Source: Prevotella fusca JCM 17724 (GTDB taxonomy: Bacteria > Bacteroidota > Bacteroidia > Bacteroidales > Bacteroidaceae). Taken from it: a stretch of DNA of 64,000 nucleotides. The translations under genes were made by a program, and so were the position numbers. The notes below the pieces were generated by a model. The model did not search any database. It had not been told where the DNA came from and saw only the letters and a list, made by a program, of their open reading frames with translations. Shown here one piece after another: positions 25,931 to 35,336 of the stretch (position 1 is its first letter; every line of letters starts with the position of its first letter). The stretch spans positions 1,764,249-1,828,248 of the forward strand of contig NZ_CP012074.1 of the NCBI RefSeq assembly GCF_001262015.1. The letters are read 5' to 3'.

Positions 25931-28747
25931 TTATTTTGCAGGTGTCATTACCACCTCTGCGTGGTTGCCTGCAGCAAGAATCTGCTTCAGATGAGCTGCG
26001 AGCTTAGCTGGGGTGAGCCCCTCAACAGCTGCCTTATAGCCTGTCTGGAAGTCAATACCTGTCCAGATGTACTCATCAAGTACGTCCATCCAATGGGTGT
26101 TGCTCTTGGCAGAAAGCTCTGCATTCTTCAGCATGAAGTCCTTTACTTTCTGAACCTTGTCGGCATCCATCTTGACGGTATTGTCCTTTATGCCCTCAGC
26201 AAGAAGTTTCAAAGCAAGCTCCGACTTCTCCGGATCCATCGGGCAATAGCCCTGGACAACGGCAATAGCCTTGTTGCCAAGGCGGCGCAGGGAGCCATTT
26301 GCGCTTACAGAGTAAGCTGCACTGGCATCCTCGCGGATGCTCTTCAGGTAAACCATTGAGAGCACCTGGGCTGCTGCATTGGTAAGAACATCATTCTCAA
26401 GGGTGTAAGCAATTGGCGTATGCCACATCTCGAAGGCAATCGCCTTTGGTGTCTCCGACTTACGTGTGAACTTGTTTACAACCTTACCATTTACATAGCT
26501 TGGAACTTCCTTCCAGTTTTCAGCCTTGCCCTTTGGCAGGGATGCGATGTACTTTTCAATCAATGGGCGGAATGTTGCCTCATCAAAATTGCCCACGAAG
26601 TAGTAAACAAACTGACCGGGATTTGCATAACGCTCCTTCCATATCTGAAGGATACGGTCGTAGCTGATGCCCTTCAATGAGTTAAGCGTCAATGGAGCGT
26701 AACGTGCTTCGTGACCATAGATAGTGCAGGTGAGAGAATCACCGAATACGCTTTCTGGTGAGAGGTCTTTGTTCTTCAGTGCCAATTCAAACTGTGCCAT
26801 CATTGCCTTGTAGGAATCTTCATCCTTGGCAACATTGGTGAAGTTGAGGTAAAGCAGCTGCATCATGGTTTCTATGTCCTTTGGAACACATGAACCGCCG
26901 AGCATCTGATAGTAGCTTGACATAGAACATGACATTGATGCCTGCTTGCCGGAGAGTGCCTTCTGGAGTTCCTGACGTGAGAAATTGCCCAATCCGCTGT
27001 ATCCGAGAACAGCATCAAAGAGCTGCAGGTTATTGAAGTCAGCCTTGCCATAAAGCCCCTTGCCGCCCTTTGCAACAGCCTGGAACTGTATTTCATTGTC
27101 CTTGAAGTCAGTCTTTTTCAGAATGACACGTGCACCGTTGCTCAGTGTCAGTTCCTTGTAACCGAGCACCTTGTTTTCCTTCTCGCCGGTAATCTTGCCT
27201 GCCTTAGGGAGCTTCTTCTCATCGAGCAGCGGCTCCTGCTTCACGTTGTCAACGTATGGTTCAATCTTCTCGGCACGTACGGCTTTGACAGCCTGTGCCA
27301 TCTGAGACTCTGTTGGATAAGCCTTGCCAGCCTTCTCCTGTGCGAATATATATGCTACGAAGTTGCTGTCATTGTCAGTGATGAGTTCCTGGGCATATTT
27401 GTTGATAACGTCAACGTTCAGTGCAGGCATCTCAATCAGCTGCTTCATAATCTGATACTCTTCCTCCTTGCCCGGGATAGGCTCGTTGGCAAGATAATGG
27501 TCGCGGAGCTCATCGCCATACTGTGAGTTCTTAATCTTATTACGGTTGACATAAGCTGACTCCAGCTGAGAGAGGTATTCAGACTTCATACGGTCGAACT
27601 CGCCAGCAGTAAAGCCATACTGACGGACACGCTGTGCCTCACGGTAGATTGCCGAAAGCGCATCTATATCCTTTCCGTCCTTAGCATCTGCTTCCATTGT
27701 AAACGCTGCCTTTGGCTTTGAAATCAGATAATCGCCATCATAAGAATAGGCACTTGTAAAAGGACTTTCAGGCTTCTGTGCCAACTCGGAAAGACGTTGG
27801 TTGAGCATCATGCTGATGATGTTCTTTGCATAAGAGTCTATGTAATAGTACATGTCACCCTTCTGTGAATCAGGGAATGCGTCATGCTTCATGCAGAAAC
27901 CCACCTGGCTGTAAGGCATCTCCTTGTCCTTTCCGAACACGTAGATGGCTTCTTTGGTGTCAGGCACCTGCTCCTCAACCACCTGAGCTGCGTTGGAAGG
28001 TACGGTAGAGTTTGCCCAGAGCTTCTTGATTTCGTTCTCTGTATGGTCCACATCCACATCACCTACAACGATGATGCACTGGTTGTCAGGGCGATACCAC
28101 TTCTTGTAGTAGTCGCGGAGGTCCTGATAAGGAAAGTTGTCAACAATGCTCATCAAGCCGATTGGCATACGATGACCGTACTTTGAGTCAGGATAGAACT
28201 TCGGCAATACGTCATCATAGATTCGCATTACCGGACTACGGCGCAGCTGCCACTCCTGATGAATGACTCCACGCTCCTTGTCAATCTCCTTATCGGCAAG
28301 AACCAAGCCGTTTGACCAGTCCTTGAGAATCAGCAAGCAAGAGTCGAGAGCCGTCTGACGGGCTGTCGGTACGTCGCAGATACGATAGACTGTCTGGTCG
28401 ATGCTGGTGTAAGCATTCAGATTGCTGCCGAATGCAACACCGAGTGAACGGGTGTATTCGAGGAGGGTAGAGTCGGGGAAATGCTCCGAACCGTTGAATG
28501 CCATGTGCTCAAGGAAGTGAGCCAGACCACGCTGGTTGTCGTTCTCCTGAATGGAACCGACACGTTGCGCAATGTAGAAGTTGGCTACACGCTCCGGCCA
28601 TTCGTTGTGGAGGATGTAGTAAGTTAAGCCGTTGCTGAGCTTACCTTGTCTTACGTTTTTGTTCACAGGAATCGGTCCCATCTGCTGTGCAGATACCATA
28701 CCAGTGACAAAAAGTAAGACGATTAAGAATAAATGTTTGATTTTCAT
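25931..28747 (-). CDS. M16-family (insulinase/pitrilysin) zinc peptidase, exported
   Basis: A 938-residue peptidase with a signal peptide (MKIKHLFLIVLLFVTGMVSA). The inverted zinc motif HFLEH at residues 77-81 and the downstream glutamate region KEIDKERGVIHQEW are intact. The length fits two tandem M16 pairs (four domains), with the second half lacking the zinc motif as usual. It probably degrades peptides in the periplasm. I chose the ATG at 28747 over one 14 codons upstream because it starts a clean signal peptide. It is monocistronic, with xerD encoded about 110 bp upstream on the same strand. Confidence 0.93.
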   Translation of the reverse strand: MKIKHLFLIVLLFVTGMVSAQQMGPIPVNKNVRQGKLSNGLTYYILHNEWPERVANFYIAQRVGSIQENDNQRGLAHFLEHMAFNGSEHFPDSTLLEYTRSLGVAFGSNLNAYTSIDQTVYRICDVPTARQTALDSCLLILKDWSNGLVLADKEIDKERGVIHQEWQLRRSPVMRIYDDVLPKFYPDSKYGHRMPIGLMSIVDNFPYQDLRDYYKKWYRPDNQCIIVVGDVDVDHTENEIKKLWANSTVPSNAAQVVEEQVPDTKEAIYVFGKDKEMPYSQVGFCMKHDAFPDSQKGDMYYYIDSYAKNIISMMLNQRLSELAQKPESPFTSAYSYDGDYLISKPKAAFTMEADAKDGKDIDALSAIYREAQRVRQYGFTAGEFDRMKSEYLSQLESAYVNRNKIKNSQYGDELRDHYLANEPIPGKEEEYQIMKQLIEMPALNVDVINKYAQELITDNDSNFVAYIFAQEKAGKAYPTESQMAQAVKAVRAEKIEPYVDNVKQEPLLDEKKLPKAGKITGEKENKVLGYKELTLSNGARVILKKTDFKDNEIQFQAVAKGGKGLYGKADFNNLQLFDAVLGYSGLGNFSRQELQKALSGKQASMSCSMSSYYQMLGGSCVPKDIETMMQLLYLNFTNVAKDEDSYKAMMAQFELALKNKDLSPESVFGDSLTCTIYGHEARYAPLTLNSLKGISYDRILQIWKERYANPGQFVYYFVGNFDEATFRPLIEKYIASLPKGKAENWKEVPSYVNGKVVNKFTRKSETPKAIAFEMWHTPIAYTLENDVLTNAAAQVLSMVYLKSIREDASAAYSVSANGSLRRLGNKAIAVVQGYCPMDPEKSELALKLLAEGIKDNTVKMDADKVQKVKDFMLKNAELSAKSNTHWMDVLDEYIWTGIDFQTGYKAAVEGLTPAKLAAHLKQILAAGNHAEVVMTPAK

Positions 28748-28859
28748 CTTAAACGTTGTTTGTAATTTAATATTAGTTTTATGACACAAAGATACATAAA
28801 AATCCGTTATGCAATCCGTTTTTTTCCTTTTTTATATATTGACAAAGTGTCAATAAAGA

Positions 28860-29804
28860 TTATTCTGTCGGTAAATCCATTTGCTGACGCTCGTTATACA
28901 GAATATTACGGGGGTGATGTTCAAGGATTTCCTGTCGCAGCGTGGAGGTGTCAATATGGGTGTAAATCTCTGTCGTTCCGATACTTTCGTGTCCTAACAT
29001 TGCCTGAATTGCACGTAAATCGGCACCTCCTTCGAGCAGGGAAGTGGCAAAGGAATGGCGCAGGGTGTGAGGGGAAATGGTCTTCTTGATACCTGCTTCG
29101 ACCGCATATCGCTTAATCATGATGAGAATCATGGTACGGGTAAGATGGTGCCCACGGCGGTTAAGGAAGACATAATCTTCCTCTCCGGGCTTGATTTTCA
29201 TCACATTGCGGTCGGCAAACCAGTAGTTCAGTTCATCTAAAGCACGAGGTGAAATCGGAACTAATCGTTCCTTCGACCCTTTACCCATCACTCGGACATA
29301 CTGTTCTTCGATATACAGATTGGAAAGTTTCAGATTTGTAAGTTCAGATACACGCAGTCCACAAGAGAACAGGACTTCAATAATGGCACGGTTTCGGTGT
29401 CCTTCCCACTTTGATAGGTCTATCGCCTGCTCTAAAAGGTCTACTTCTGCAGTGGAAAGAACTTCCGGTAAGTGGTCGGGTTGCTTCGGCGACTCCAATA
29501 ACTCAGTCGGGTCAACCTCTAAATAACCGTCAAGAACAAGGAAACGATAGAACTGTCGCACCCCACTGAGGATGCGAGCCAGGGAGCGGGGACCGATGCC
29601 AAGGTCAGAAATAAAGGCTGCAAAGTGTTCCAAGTCTTCTAACTTCACATCCAATACGTCAACCTGCTCCACAGCAAGATAGCGCAGGAGCTTATCCAAA
29701 TCACGCATATAAGCATCCAGCGTATTAGCCGAGTGCCCCTTCTCTAACTTCAGATAACGGCGGTAACGGCTGACAATATCCTTTGAATTCTTGTCTGTTT
29801 CCAT
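28860..29804 (-). CDS. xerD: Site-specific tyrosine recombinase XerD
   Basis: A 314-residue tyrosine recombinase. The catalytic residues are visible: Arg151 (CGLRVSEL), Lys175, His246 and Arg249 (HTLRH), His272 (GHESI) and Tyr281 (YTHI). The N-terminal SAM-like core-binding domain covers about residues 10-95. The enzyme resolves chromosome dimers at dif with XerC. It is divergent from aroQ, an arrangement common in Bacteroidales. The length and good match to chromosomal XerD argue against a mobile-element integrase. Confidence 0.93.
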   Translation of the reverse strand: METDKNSKDIVSRYRRYLKLEKGHSANTLDAYMRDLDKLLRYLAVEQVDVLDVKLEDLEHFAAFISDLGIGPRSLARILSGVRQFYRFLVLDGYLEVDPTELLESPKQPDHLPEVLSTAEVDLLEQAIDLSKWEGHRNRAIIEVLFSCGLRVSELTNLKLSNLYIEEQYVRVMGKGSKERLVPISPRALDELNYWFADRNVMKIKPGEEDYVFLNRRGHHLTRTMILIMIKRYAVEAGIKKTISPHTLRHSFATSLLEGGADLRAIQAMLGHESIGTTEIYTHIDTSTLRQEILEHHPRNILYNERQQMDLPTE

Positions 29805-29879
29805 TTAATTTCTTATTTTTGCATACTGCAATTTACATGCAAAGATACATCAAAAAACGATATTTGAGAAGAAAGAGAT

Positions 29880-30299
29880 ATGAAAGTAATCATCATCAAC
29901 GGTCCTAACTTGAACCTCTTAGGGGTGCGTGAGCCTAAGATATACGGTAGTCTGTCAATGGAAACATTCCTTTCACAGCTGCGTGAAAGCTATCCTGACA
30001 GCACCATCGACTATTACCAAAGTAATGTTGAGGGAGAACTGATCAACAAACTGCAGGAGACAGGATTCTCGTATGATGGAATCATCCTCAATGCGGGTGC
30101 TTATACGCATACAAGTATTGCCCTTTTGGATTGCATCCGTTCCCTGCAAACACCAGTGATAGAGGTACATATCAGCAATGTCAACGACCGTGAGGACTTC
30201 CGCCGGCACTCAATGATTGCCCCAGCCTGCAAGGGTACTATCCAAGGATTTGGTCTTAACAGCTACAGATTGGCTATGGAAGCATTGTCGCTCTTATAA
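29880..30299 (+). CDS. aroQ: Type II 3-dehydroquinate dehydratase
   Basis: A 139-residue enzyme of the shikimate pathway, converting 3-dehydroquinate to 3-dehydroshikimate. IINGPNLNLLGVREPKIYG carries the catalytic tyrosine in the lid, ILNAGAYTHTSIALLD the substrate-binding Asn and His, and VIEVHISNVNDREDFRRHS the catalytic His and lid Arg. Length is typical. The O-methyltransferase gene follows after 32 bp, and xerD is divergent upstream. Confidence 0.96.
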   Translation: MKVIIINGPNLNLLGVREPKIYGSLSMETFLSQLRESYPDSTIDYYQSNVEGELINKLQETGFSYDGIILNAGAYTHTSIALLDCIRSLQTPVIEVHISNVNDREDFRRHSMIAPACKGTIQGFGLNSYRLAMEALSLL

Positions 30300-30331
30300 T
30301 CTTTCGTTTCTCATCATCACCATTAACACCC

Positions 30332-30997
30332 ATGCCAACAACCAACACCTATACTTCTCTCACTGACGAAGCGGGCTGCGACGCCTATCTTGCCTCGCAT
30401 ATTGACCCGGAAGGCGATTACCTTTACCGCCTCTATCGTGCCACAAACATCCATACCATTCACGGACGTATGGCAAGCGGACACCTGCAAGGGCGACTCC
30501 TGAAGATGCTTGTACAGATGATACGCCCCAAGAATATCCTCGAAGTGGGTACTTTCAGCGGTTATTCGGCTATCTGTATGGCTGAAGGACTGGAAGAAGG
30601 TGGCAGGCTCTATACCTTTGAAATCAATGATGAGATGGAGGATTTCACGCGTCCTTGGATTGAAGGGGCGCCTGTTGCCGACAAGATTGATTTCCGAATC
30701 GGTGATGCTGCGGAAGAAGCTCCGAAGTTAGGAATCATGTTTGATATGGCTTTCGTTGATGGCGACAAGCGGAACTATACGGAAGTATATGAGAAACTGT
30801 TGCCCGTCATCCGTCCCGGTGGCTATATCCTTGCTGACAACACGCTGTGGGACTGGCACGTCATTGACCCTGCCTACGACCACGACCATCAGACTATTGG
30901 TATCCGTCACTTCAATGATTTCATTGCCAAGGATGACCGCATCGAGAAGGTTATCCTGCCGTTGCGTGATGGCTTGACACTGATTAGAAAGAAATAA
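30332..30997 (+). CDS. Class I O-methyltransferase (Methyltransf_3 family)
   Basis: A 221-residue SAM-dependent methyltransferase of the caffeoyl-CoA/catechol O-methyltransferase type. Motif I is ILEVGTFSGYSAICMAEGL, the acidic loop is LYTFEIND, and the metal/catalytic region MAFVDGDKRNYTEVYEKLLPVIRPGG then DNTLWDW follows. The substrate is unknown; related bacterial enzymes act on small catechols or on RNA. It follows aroQ closely, a pairing seen across Bacteroidales, and is probably in the same transcript. Confidence 0.9.
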   Translation: MPTTNTYTSLTDEAGCDAYLASHIDPEGDYLYRLYRATNIHTIHGRMASGHLQGRLLKMLVQMIRPKNILEVGTFSGYSAICMAEGLEEGGRLYTFEINDEMEDFTRPWIEGAPVADKIDFRIGDAAEEAPKLGIMFDMAFVDGDKRNYTEVYEKLLPVIRPGGYILADNTLWDWHVIDPAYDHDHQTIGIRHFNDFIAKDDRIEKVILPLRDGLTLIRKK

Positions 30998-31551
30998 GCA
31001 GTCTGCCAACATCCTATATCCAAAAGATTAAGAAGAAGCCTTGCTGTTCAAGAAGGTGTGATTGGAAGTGGTCAGTCTCCAAGTTAAGATTAAATCGTGC
31101 TTTTGCGGATTATGAAAGGGAATATTACAAGTTAGTGTTGTCTGGTAAATACTTCCCGTATGTGTTAGTCATTGGTGCCTTACTGTATTTTATAATGATA
31201 ATAAAGAAACTCTCTTTCCCATTTTCTACCGATGTGTTGTTGCCCAGCACACGTGGTGTTAAGGGTAAACACCAATCGTGTTGTTGGTAAACACCAATGG
31301 TGTTAGGGGCTAAACACCTTGCGGTATGTTGCCGGGATGCGAGTAACTTGTTGTCAGGAAAGCGTCGTGTTACCAAAAGGTAAACAATACCTGTTTGATT
31401 TGGAGAGACTTGCTTTTCCAACGATAAGATGATGTTCTCTGTTTAAAAGGATTCCACACGGGAGGTTATACTGTTTAACCTAAATCGGTCATCAGAGCCT
31501 GTGCATCCTCTTCATTTATGGAGGTGATAAGAAATGAGCTTTTGTTTCATT
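30998..31551. other. Convergent intergenic region with family C array
   Basis: Nothing here looks like a gene. The region contains the family C array at 31236-31325 and, near 31478, a short segment (CTAAATCGGTCATCAGAGC) resembling one at about 25485. Confidence 0.6.
31236..31325. repeat. Family C 22-bp phased array, copy 3
   Basis: Units at 31240, 31262, 31284 and 31306 are exactly 22 bp apart, in the opposite orientation to copies 1 and 2. Cores are CACACGTGGTGTTA, AAACACCAATCGTG, AAACACCAATGGTG and the degenerate TAAACACCTTG. Confidence 0.85.
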
Positions 31552-32352
31552 TTATTTCCTTTGTCCACAGCTGTCCTTTATGCGCTCATAGAACTGTCCG
31601 AGAATCTCAAGCATATCATCGGGCAGATAGCTGACAGCCTTCTCAATCATCCATTCCGGCGCCTGATAATAGGCTTCAGCAACAGAACCGGCAATGCACG
31701 CCTTCGTGTCCGTATCGCCATCACATAGCACAGCGAGGCGGATAGTCTCCTCAAAGCTGTTGGCATCCATGAAGCAGCGCAGTGCCATCGGTACGGTTTC
31801 CTGACACGTTCCATCGAAGTGTCCCTGTGCTCCGATCTTCTTGATGTCCCGCATGGGCGGTAGTTCGTAGCCGAAGAACTTCTCTACTTTCCGTTCTACG
31901 TCCGACTTTGAGAAGCGCATCAGGCGCAGCCAGCAGATGACTTCAGCAATACATTGTGCACCTTTCACGCCCTCGGGATGGTTATGACTTACGATGGCGC
32001 TCTTCTTTGCTTCCTCAAGCACATCCTCCCACTCGTCAAACAGCCAGCCGATGGAGCTGACACGCATGGCTGAACCATTGCCGAAAGAGTTTGTGGGCTG
32101 TGGGTCTTCAGAATGAATCCATTGGTAGAAACGGTTGCCGTATGAGCCCATCGGGTCAGGATAGCGCCGGCACCAGTCGAGCAGGCTCTCCTTATAGTCA
32201 CGACCGTTCAGCACCGCATCGGCAACAGCGATGGTGCAGATAGTGTCATCCGTGTAAGAACAATCGGATGTGAAAAGCTCAAATCCTTTCTGTGGAGCTG
32301 CTCCGAATTCGAAGCGTGAGCCAACAATGTCTCCTATAATAGCACCAATCAT
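31552..32352 (-). CDS. ADP-ribosylglycohydrolase family protein
   Basis: A 266-residue DraG/ARH-like hydrolase. GAIIGDIVGSRFEF at the start and YTDDTICTIAVADA supply metal-binding acidic residues, NGSAMRVSSIGWLF is the central signature, and CDGDTDTKACIAGSVAEAYY gives the second metal-binding D-x-D-T block. Such enzymes remove ADP-ribose from proteins, nucleic acids or small molecules. No ADP-ribosyltransferase gene is visible nearby, so the target is unknown. The Fic gene about 3 kb away is a different chemistry. It is convergent with the O-methyltransferase gene. Confidence 0.9.
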   Translation of the reverse strand: MIGAIIGDIVGSRFEFGAAPQKGFELFTSDCSYTDDTICTIAVADAVLNGRDYKESLLDWCRRYPDPMGSYGNRFYQWIHSEDPQPTNSFGNGSAMRVSSIGWLFDEWEDVLEEAKKSAIVSHNHPEGVKGAQCIAEVICWLRLMRFSKSDVERKVEKFFGYELPPMRDIKKIGAQGHFDGTCQETVPMALRCFMDANSFEETIRLAVLCDGDTDTKACIAGSVAEAYYQAPEWMIEKAVSYLPDDMLEILGQFYERIKDSCGQRK

Positions 32353-32528
32353 AAAGTCTTTTTCCCAGTTCTTCTTCCTTTAAAGCGGGGGAGTGGAATG
32401 AACTTTGGGGTATATCTTTTCTTTTAATTGTTAGTAGTAAATAGATGTTTAAAACGGTAACCGTGCCCTCATCCTTTGTGAAGTAGATGGAGGTGAGACG
32501 GTGGAAAGGTCTTTGGGTGGGCTTTAAG

Positions 32529-32600
32529 TACTCCGACCGGGAATCGAACCCGGATCAAAGGTTTAGGAAACCTACGTTCTATCCATTGAACTATCAGAGC
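32529..32600 (-). tRNA. tRNA-Arg (anticodon CCT)
   Basis: On the minus strand the acceptor GCTCTGA pairs with TCGGAGT (first pair G-T), the D arm is GTTC/GAAC, the T arm is CCGGGTTCGATTCCCGG, and the anticodon loop TTCCTAA reads CCT. The discriminator is A; CCA is not encoded. Confidence 0.92.
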
Positions 32601-32746
32601 GAGTTTTTCAAGCATTGCTTTGCTTCCATTCGGTGGCTATGCAATGACTCTTGTCTGCAAAGGTAGGAAAAAAAAGTTATATATATAGTGAAACGACAGA
32701 TTTTTTACCTTTTTCTTATTGTTACTGTTTGTGGTTTTAAACTAAA

Positions 32747-32789
32747 AATGGCTGTATCAAGCGGCATCATGTGCCAGTTGATACAGCCC
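32747..32789 (-). terminator. Terminator of the C69 dipeptidase gene
   Basis: GGCTGTATCAA (32750-32760) and TTGATACAGCC (32778-32788) form a perfect stem, with an inner GGCA/TGCC stem. On the minus strand it is followed by ATTTTTAG. Confidence 0.85.
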
Positions 32790-32824
32790 GTCTTGTTGTC
32801 ATCAACGTAGGATTATGCCTACAT

Positions 32825-34267
32825 TTATGCTCCGTGGAAGAGATATTCCTGCTGAATGTCCTGTGTCATCAGCGTGAAGAGTTTTTCCTGCAGACGGTCG
32901 GCAAGGTCGAGCGCACTGTTGAGAATCCTGTCAGAGAACTCCTGCAGCATATCTTGTGCGTGGAGAGGCTGCGTCTTGTAGATGCGCAGATACTCCTCTT
33001 CCATCTCACGCTGGCGCTGGTCGGTCTCAGCTTCAAACTTCGCATACGCCTCCTTGATGACAGGCGCATACTTGTTGTAGTTGGTCATACCCAATGCCAT
33101 TACCTTGCGGAACTTCCAGTAAGCTGAGTCAGCACTTGACTCACCATTACCCTTTGTATAAGCCTCTGGGTAAGAAGTGACACCCTGATAGAGTGGGAGG
33201 AACACACCGAGGTCTGCCATACCCATTGCTACATAGTTGACACAGCCGATAGCCTGTGGAAGTTCCGGGCGTACCTGTAAGAGGTGGGTCTGCGTGGTAC
33301 GGAAGATAGAAACCGGACGATAAGGTTCCTTTGGATTACAGTTGAGATATGGGTCGTGATCCGTATTGTCGTAGTGGAAGCGGAATGCCGTGCGGAGTTC
33401 AGTCAGTGTGACCTTATGAGCAGCCTTGGCGAAGACAGGGAAGGTGTTTTTTGTTACATCATTCTTGATTTCCGGGGAGAATAACTGCTGCAATCCCCAT
33501 ACACGTGGATAGTTGTAGGTGGTGTCGAGCTTGATGTCACGTGCGTAAGCCTCGTGGAAGTCGAAGGCACCTTGTGCAGGATTGTAGAGTCCGTTCTTCT
33601 CAGCAAACTCAATCAAGTCGGCTGATGCGAGATAATTCTCCTTGTCATTCGGGTCGTATGTGCGGAAACGACTTTGGTTACCAGTTACGAAGTACTGATC
33701 CTTTGGCATACGGCAGGCCAACCAGCGATGACCGCAAGCTGTCTCCAAGTACCATATCTCCTTGCTATCCACAAAGCCGATACCGAAGCCTTCAGCAATA
33801 CCGTGTTTCTCAATGAGCATACCCAGTCGCTCAACACCTTCACGGGCGGTGTGGATATAAGGTAGAGTGATATTGAAGACAGAGTTCTCTGCCACGCCAT
33901 TCTCTACCAATGGGTCGTGTTTCAACACCTCGTCGTTGCTGAAGATACTCTCCGTCGCACTCATGCCGACACCTGCTGTGTTGAATCCGGCACTGCCCCA
34001 ATGGCTGTGGAGATTATACGGAGAAAGGGCTGTATAGCCCAAAGCCTTCTCAGGGAGTTCGCAACGGAAAGGGCTGTCCTTTGCAATGAACTCACGTGGA
34101 CCATTGTCCGTATCTTCAAATATCTCGTAGTTCTTTGCTTCCATAGCGTCCCAATCCTCTGAACGCGCTACTATCATAGAACCATCAGCGGTCTGTTCTT
34201 GTCCGACGATGATGGTTGTACACTCTGACGGGAGTTTGTGCTTTATTTGCACTTTGTTTGTTTTCAT
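32825..34267 (-). CDS. C69-family dipeptidase
   Basis: A 480-residue N-terminal-nucleophile peptidase. Cys15, in SECTTIIVGQEQTADGSMIV, aligns with the catalytic cysteine of Lactobacillus PepD. In family members it becomes the N-terminus after propeptide removal, so the first 14 residues are a likely propeptide. The sequence SEDWDAMEAKNYE and the mid-protein GFGIGFVDSKEIWYLETACGHRW are typical. It cleaves a range of dipeptides and fits amino-acid fermentation in Prevotella. There is no signal peptide, so it is probably cytoplasmic. It has its own terminator. Confidence 0.92.
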   Translation of the reverse strand: MKTNKVQIKHKLPSECTTIIVGQEQTADGSMIVARSEDWDAMEAKNYEIFEDTDNGPREFIAKDSPFRCELPEKALGYTALSPYNLHSHWGSAGFNTAGVGMSATESIFSNDEVLKHDPLVENGVAENSVFNITLPYIHTAREGVERLGMLIEKHGIAEGFGIGFVDSKEIWYLETACGHRWLACRMPKDQYFVTGNQSRFRTYDPNDKENYLASADLIEFAEKNGLYNPAQGAFDFHEAYARDIKLDTTYNYPRVWGLQQLFSPEIKNDVTKNTFPVFAKAAHKVTLTELRTAFRFHYDNTDHDPYLNCNPKEPYRPVSIFRTTQTHLLQVRPELPQAIGCVNYVAMGMADLGVFLPLYQGVTSYPEAYTKGNGESSADSAYWKFRKVMALGMTNYNKYAPVIKEAYAKFEAETDQRQREMEEEYLRIYKTQPLHAQDMLQEFSDRILNSALDLADRLQEKLFTLMTQDIQQEYLFHGA

Positions 34268-34432
34268 AAGCTTAAAAGTCTTAGTTCTTGTTGTTAATTA
34301 CTGACAACAAAAATAGCAAATATTTGTGAAAGCAGGGAAAGCAGGAAAGACAAAAAATATAAAAGGGTGTTGTTAAAGGTGCAAAATACCCATATATAAT
34401 TATTGCTACATAGTCTTTTATGCAGTTTAAGG

Positions 34433-34463
34433 TTGGAATATAAAGGGAAAAGTGTTATTTTTG
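34433..34463 (+). promoter_or_regulatory. Promoter of the 34.5-kb lipoprotein gene
   Basis: TATTTTTG at 34456-34463 with TTGG at 34433-34436, 19 bp apart. The block AAAGTGTTATTTTTG is repeated exactly upstream of the next gene (35319-35332 region). Confidence 0.55.
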
Positions 34464-34519
34464 CAGCGTGTGAAGTATAACGATGTTATTTGCTGAAAAG
34501 CATTAAGCACATTATTATT

Positions 34520-35272
34520 ATGAGAATAAAGTCCCTTTTCTTTTTGCTGAGTCTTTGCATGATACTCCTTTCTTGTACCGATAAAAAGCCTGTTGGTCAA
34601 GAGCAGGGAGCATCTGTACAGCAGGCGGATAGTATGCCTGTGAAGCGGGTAGATAGTGTTGAGGTAGTGAAGAAGAAGCCACTCACGTATAAGATTCTGG
34701 TTCCTTTTGCTTATCGTTTTTGTAATCCCGATACGTTGATAAATAAGAATTGGGTTGAATTATATAAGGATGGGAAGGATTATTATGTAGGAAAGGCGCG
34801 TTATAGTATTCAGAAAAAGGAAGATGCATGTGTGGGAGGAATGACACCTCACTTGTCGGGGAAACGAAATACAATCTTATTCGTCAATCAGTTGCCTATC
34901 AATCTGGGGAAGGTAAAGACTGCTGATGTAGAGATTTCTGATACTATTTTCCTTGCGCCGGGCACTACAAGTCGCTTTGCTTTTGCAGGAAAACGCTACG
35001 AGTTAGAGGCAAAGGCACAAGGTGAGGATGTCTATAAGAACTATACCCTGTTACTGAATGGAGAGCGAATCTGCAGAGAAACGGAGGTGGATGGGGCTTA
35101 TTTCCGCCTTCTGTTTGCTGGCGATTTGGATGGAGATGGTAAGTTAGACCTTGTTCTTTCCTTGCCATTACATTATGAAAACCTCAGAATTGTCATGTTC
35201 TTATCTTCTTGTGCGCCCCCAGGTTTACAAATGGGAAAAGCTGCTGAGATTGTTGATGACTTCAGTTGTTAG
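34520..35272 (+). CDS. Hypothetical lipoprotein
   Basis: A 250-residue lipoprotein with lipobox LLSC (Cys18 from the ATG at 34520). A Gln/Val/Lys-rich linker is followed by a soluble domain of about 200 residues. Near the C-terminus, LFAGDLDGDGKLDLVLSLPLHY looks like an FG-GAP or dockerin-like calcium loop (DLDGDGKLD). I recognise no full family. The ATG ten codons upstream was rejected because it places polar residues before the signal. A GFC-free single gene; the Fic gene follows 64 bp downstream but has its own promoter-like block. Confidence 0.75.
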   Translation: MRIKSLFFLLSLCMILLSCTDKKPVGQEQGASVQQADSMPVKRVDSVEVVKKKPLTYKILVPFAYRFCNPDTLINKNWVELYKDGKDYYVGKARYSIQKKEDACVGGMTPHLSGKRNTILFVNQLPINLGKVKTADVEISDTIFLAPGTTSRFAFAGKRYELEAKAQGEDVYKNYTLLLNGERICRETEVDGAYFRLLFAGDLDGDGKLDLVLSLPLHYENLRIVMFLSSCAPPGLQMGKAAEIVDDFSC

Positions 35273-35336
35273 TCGTTTTCTGTGTTTTATTCATAAGAAT
35301 GAAGGATATTAGATAATAAAGTGTTATTTTTGTAAC

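Larger units (their letters stand above)
32353..32824. other. Intergenic region with tRNA-Arg and C69 terminator
   Basis: Apart from tRNA-Arg and the hairpin at 32747-32789 nothing is seen. Confidence 0.6.

Noticed and set aside
28860..29804. Mobile-element integrase
   Set aside because: Full-length XerD-like sequence, conserved Bacteroidales context (divergent aroQ), and no attachment sites or cargo argue for the housekeeping recombinase.
32353..32528. Phage or genomic island at tRNA-Arg
   Set aside because: Neighbouring genes on both sides are housekeeping types, and no integrase or direct repeat of the tRNA end is seen.
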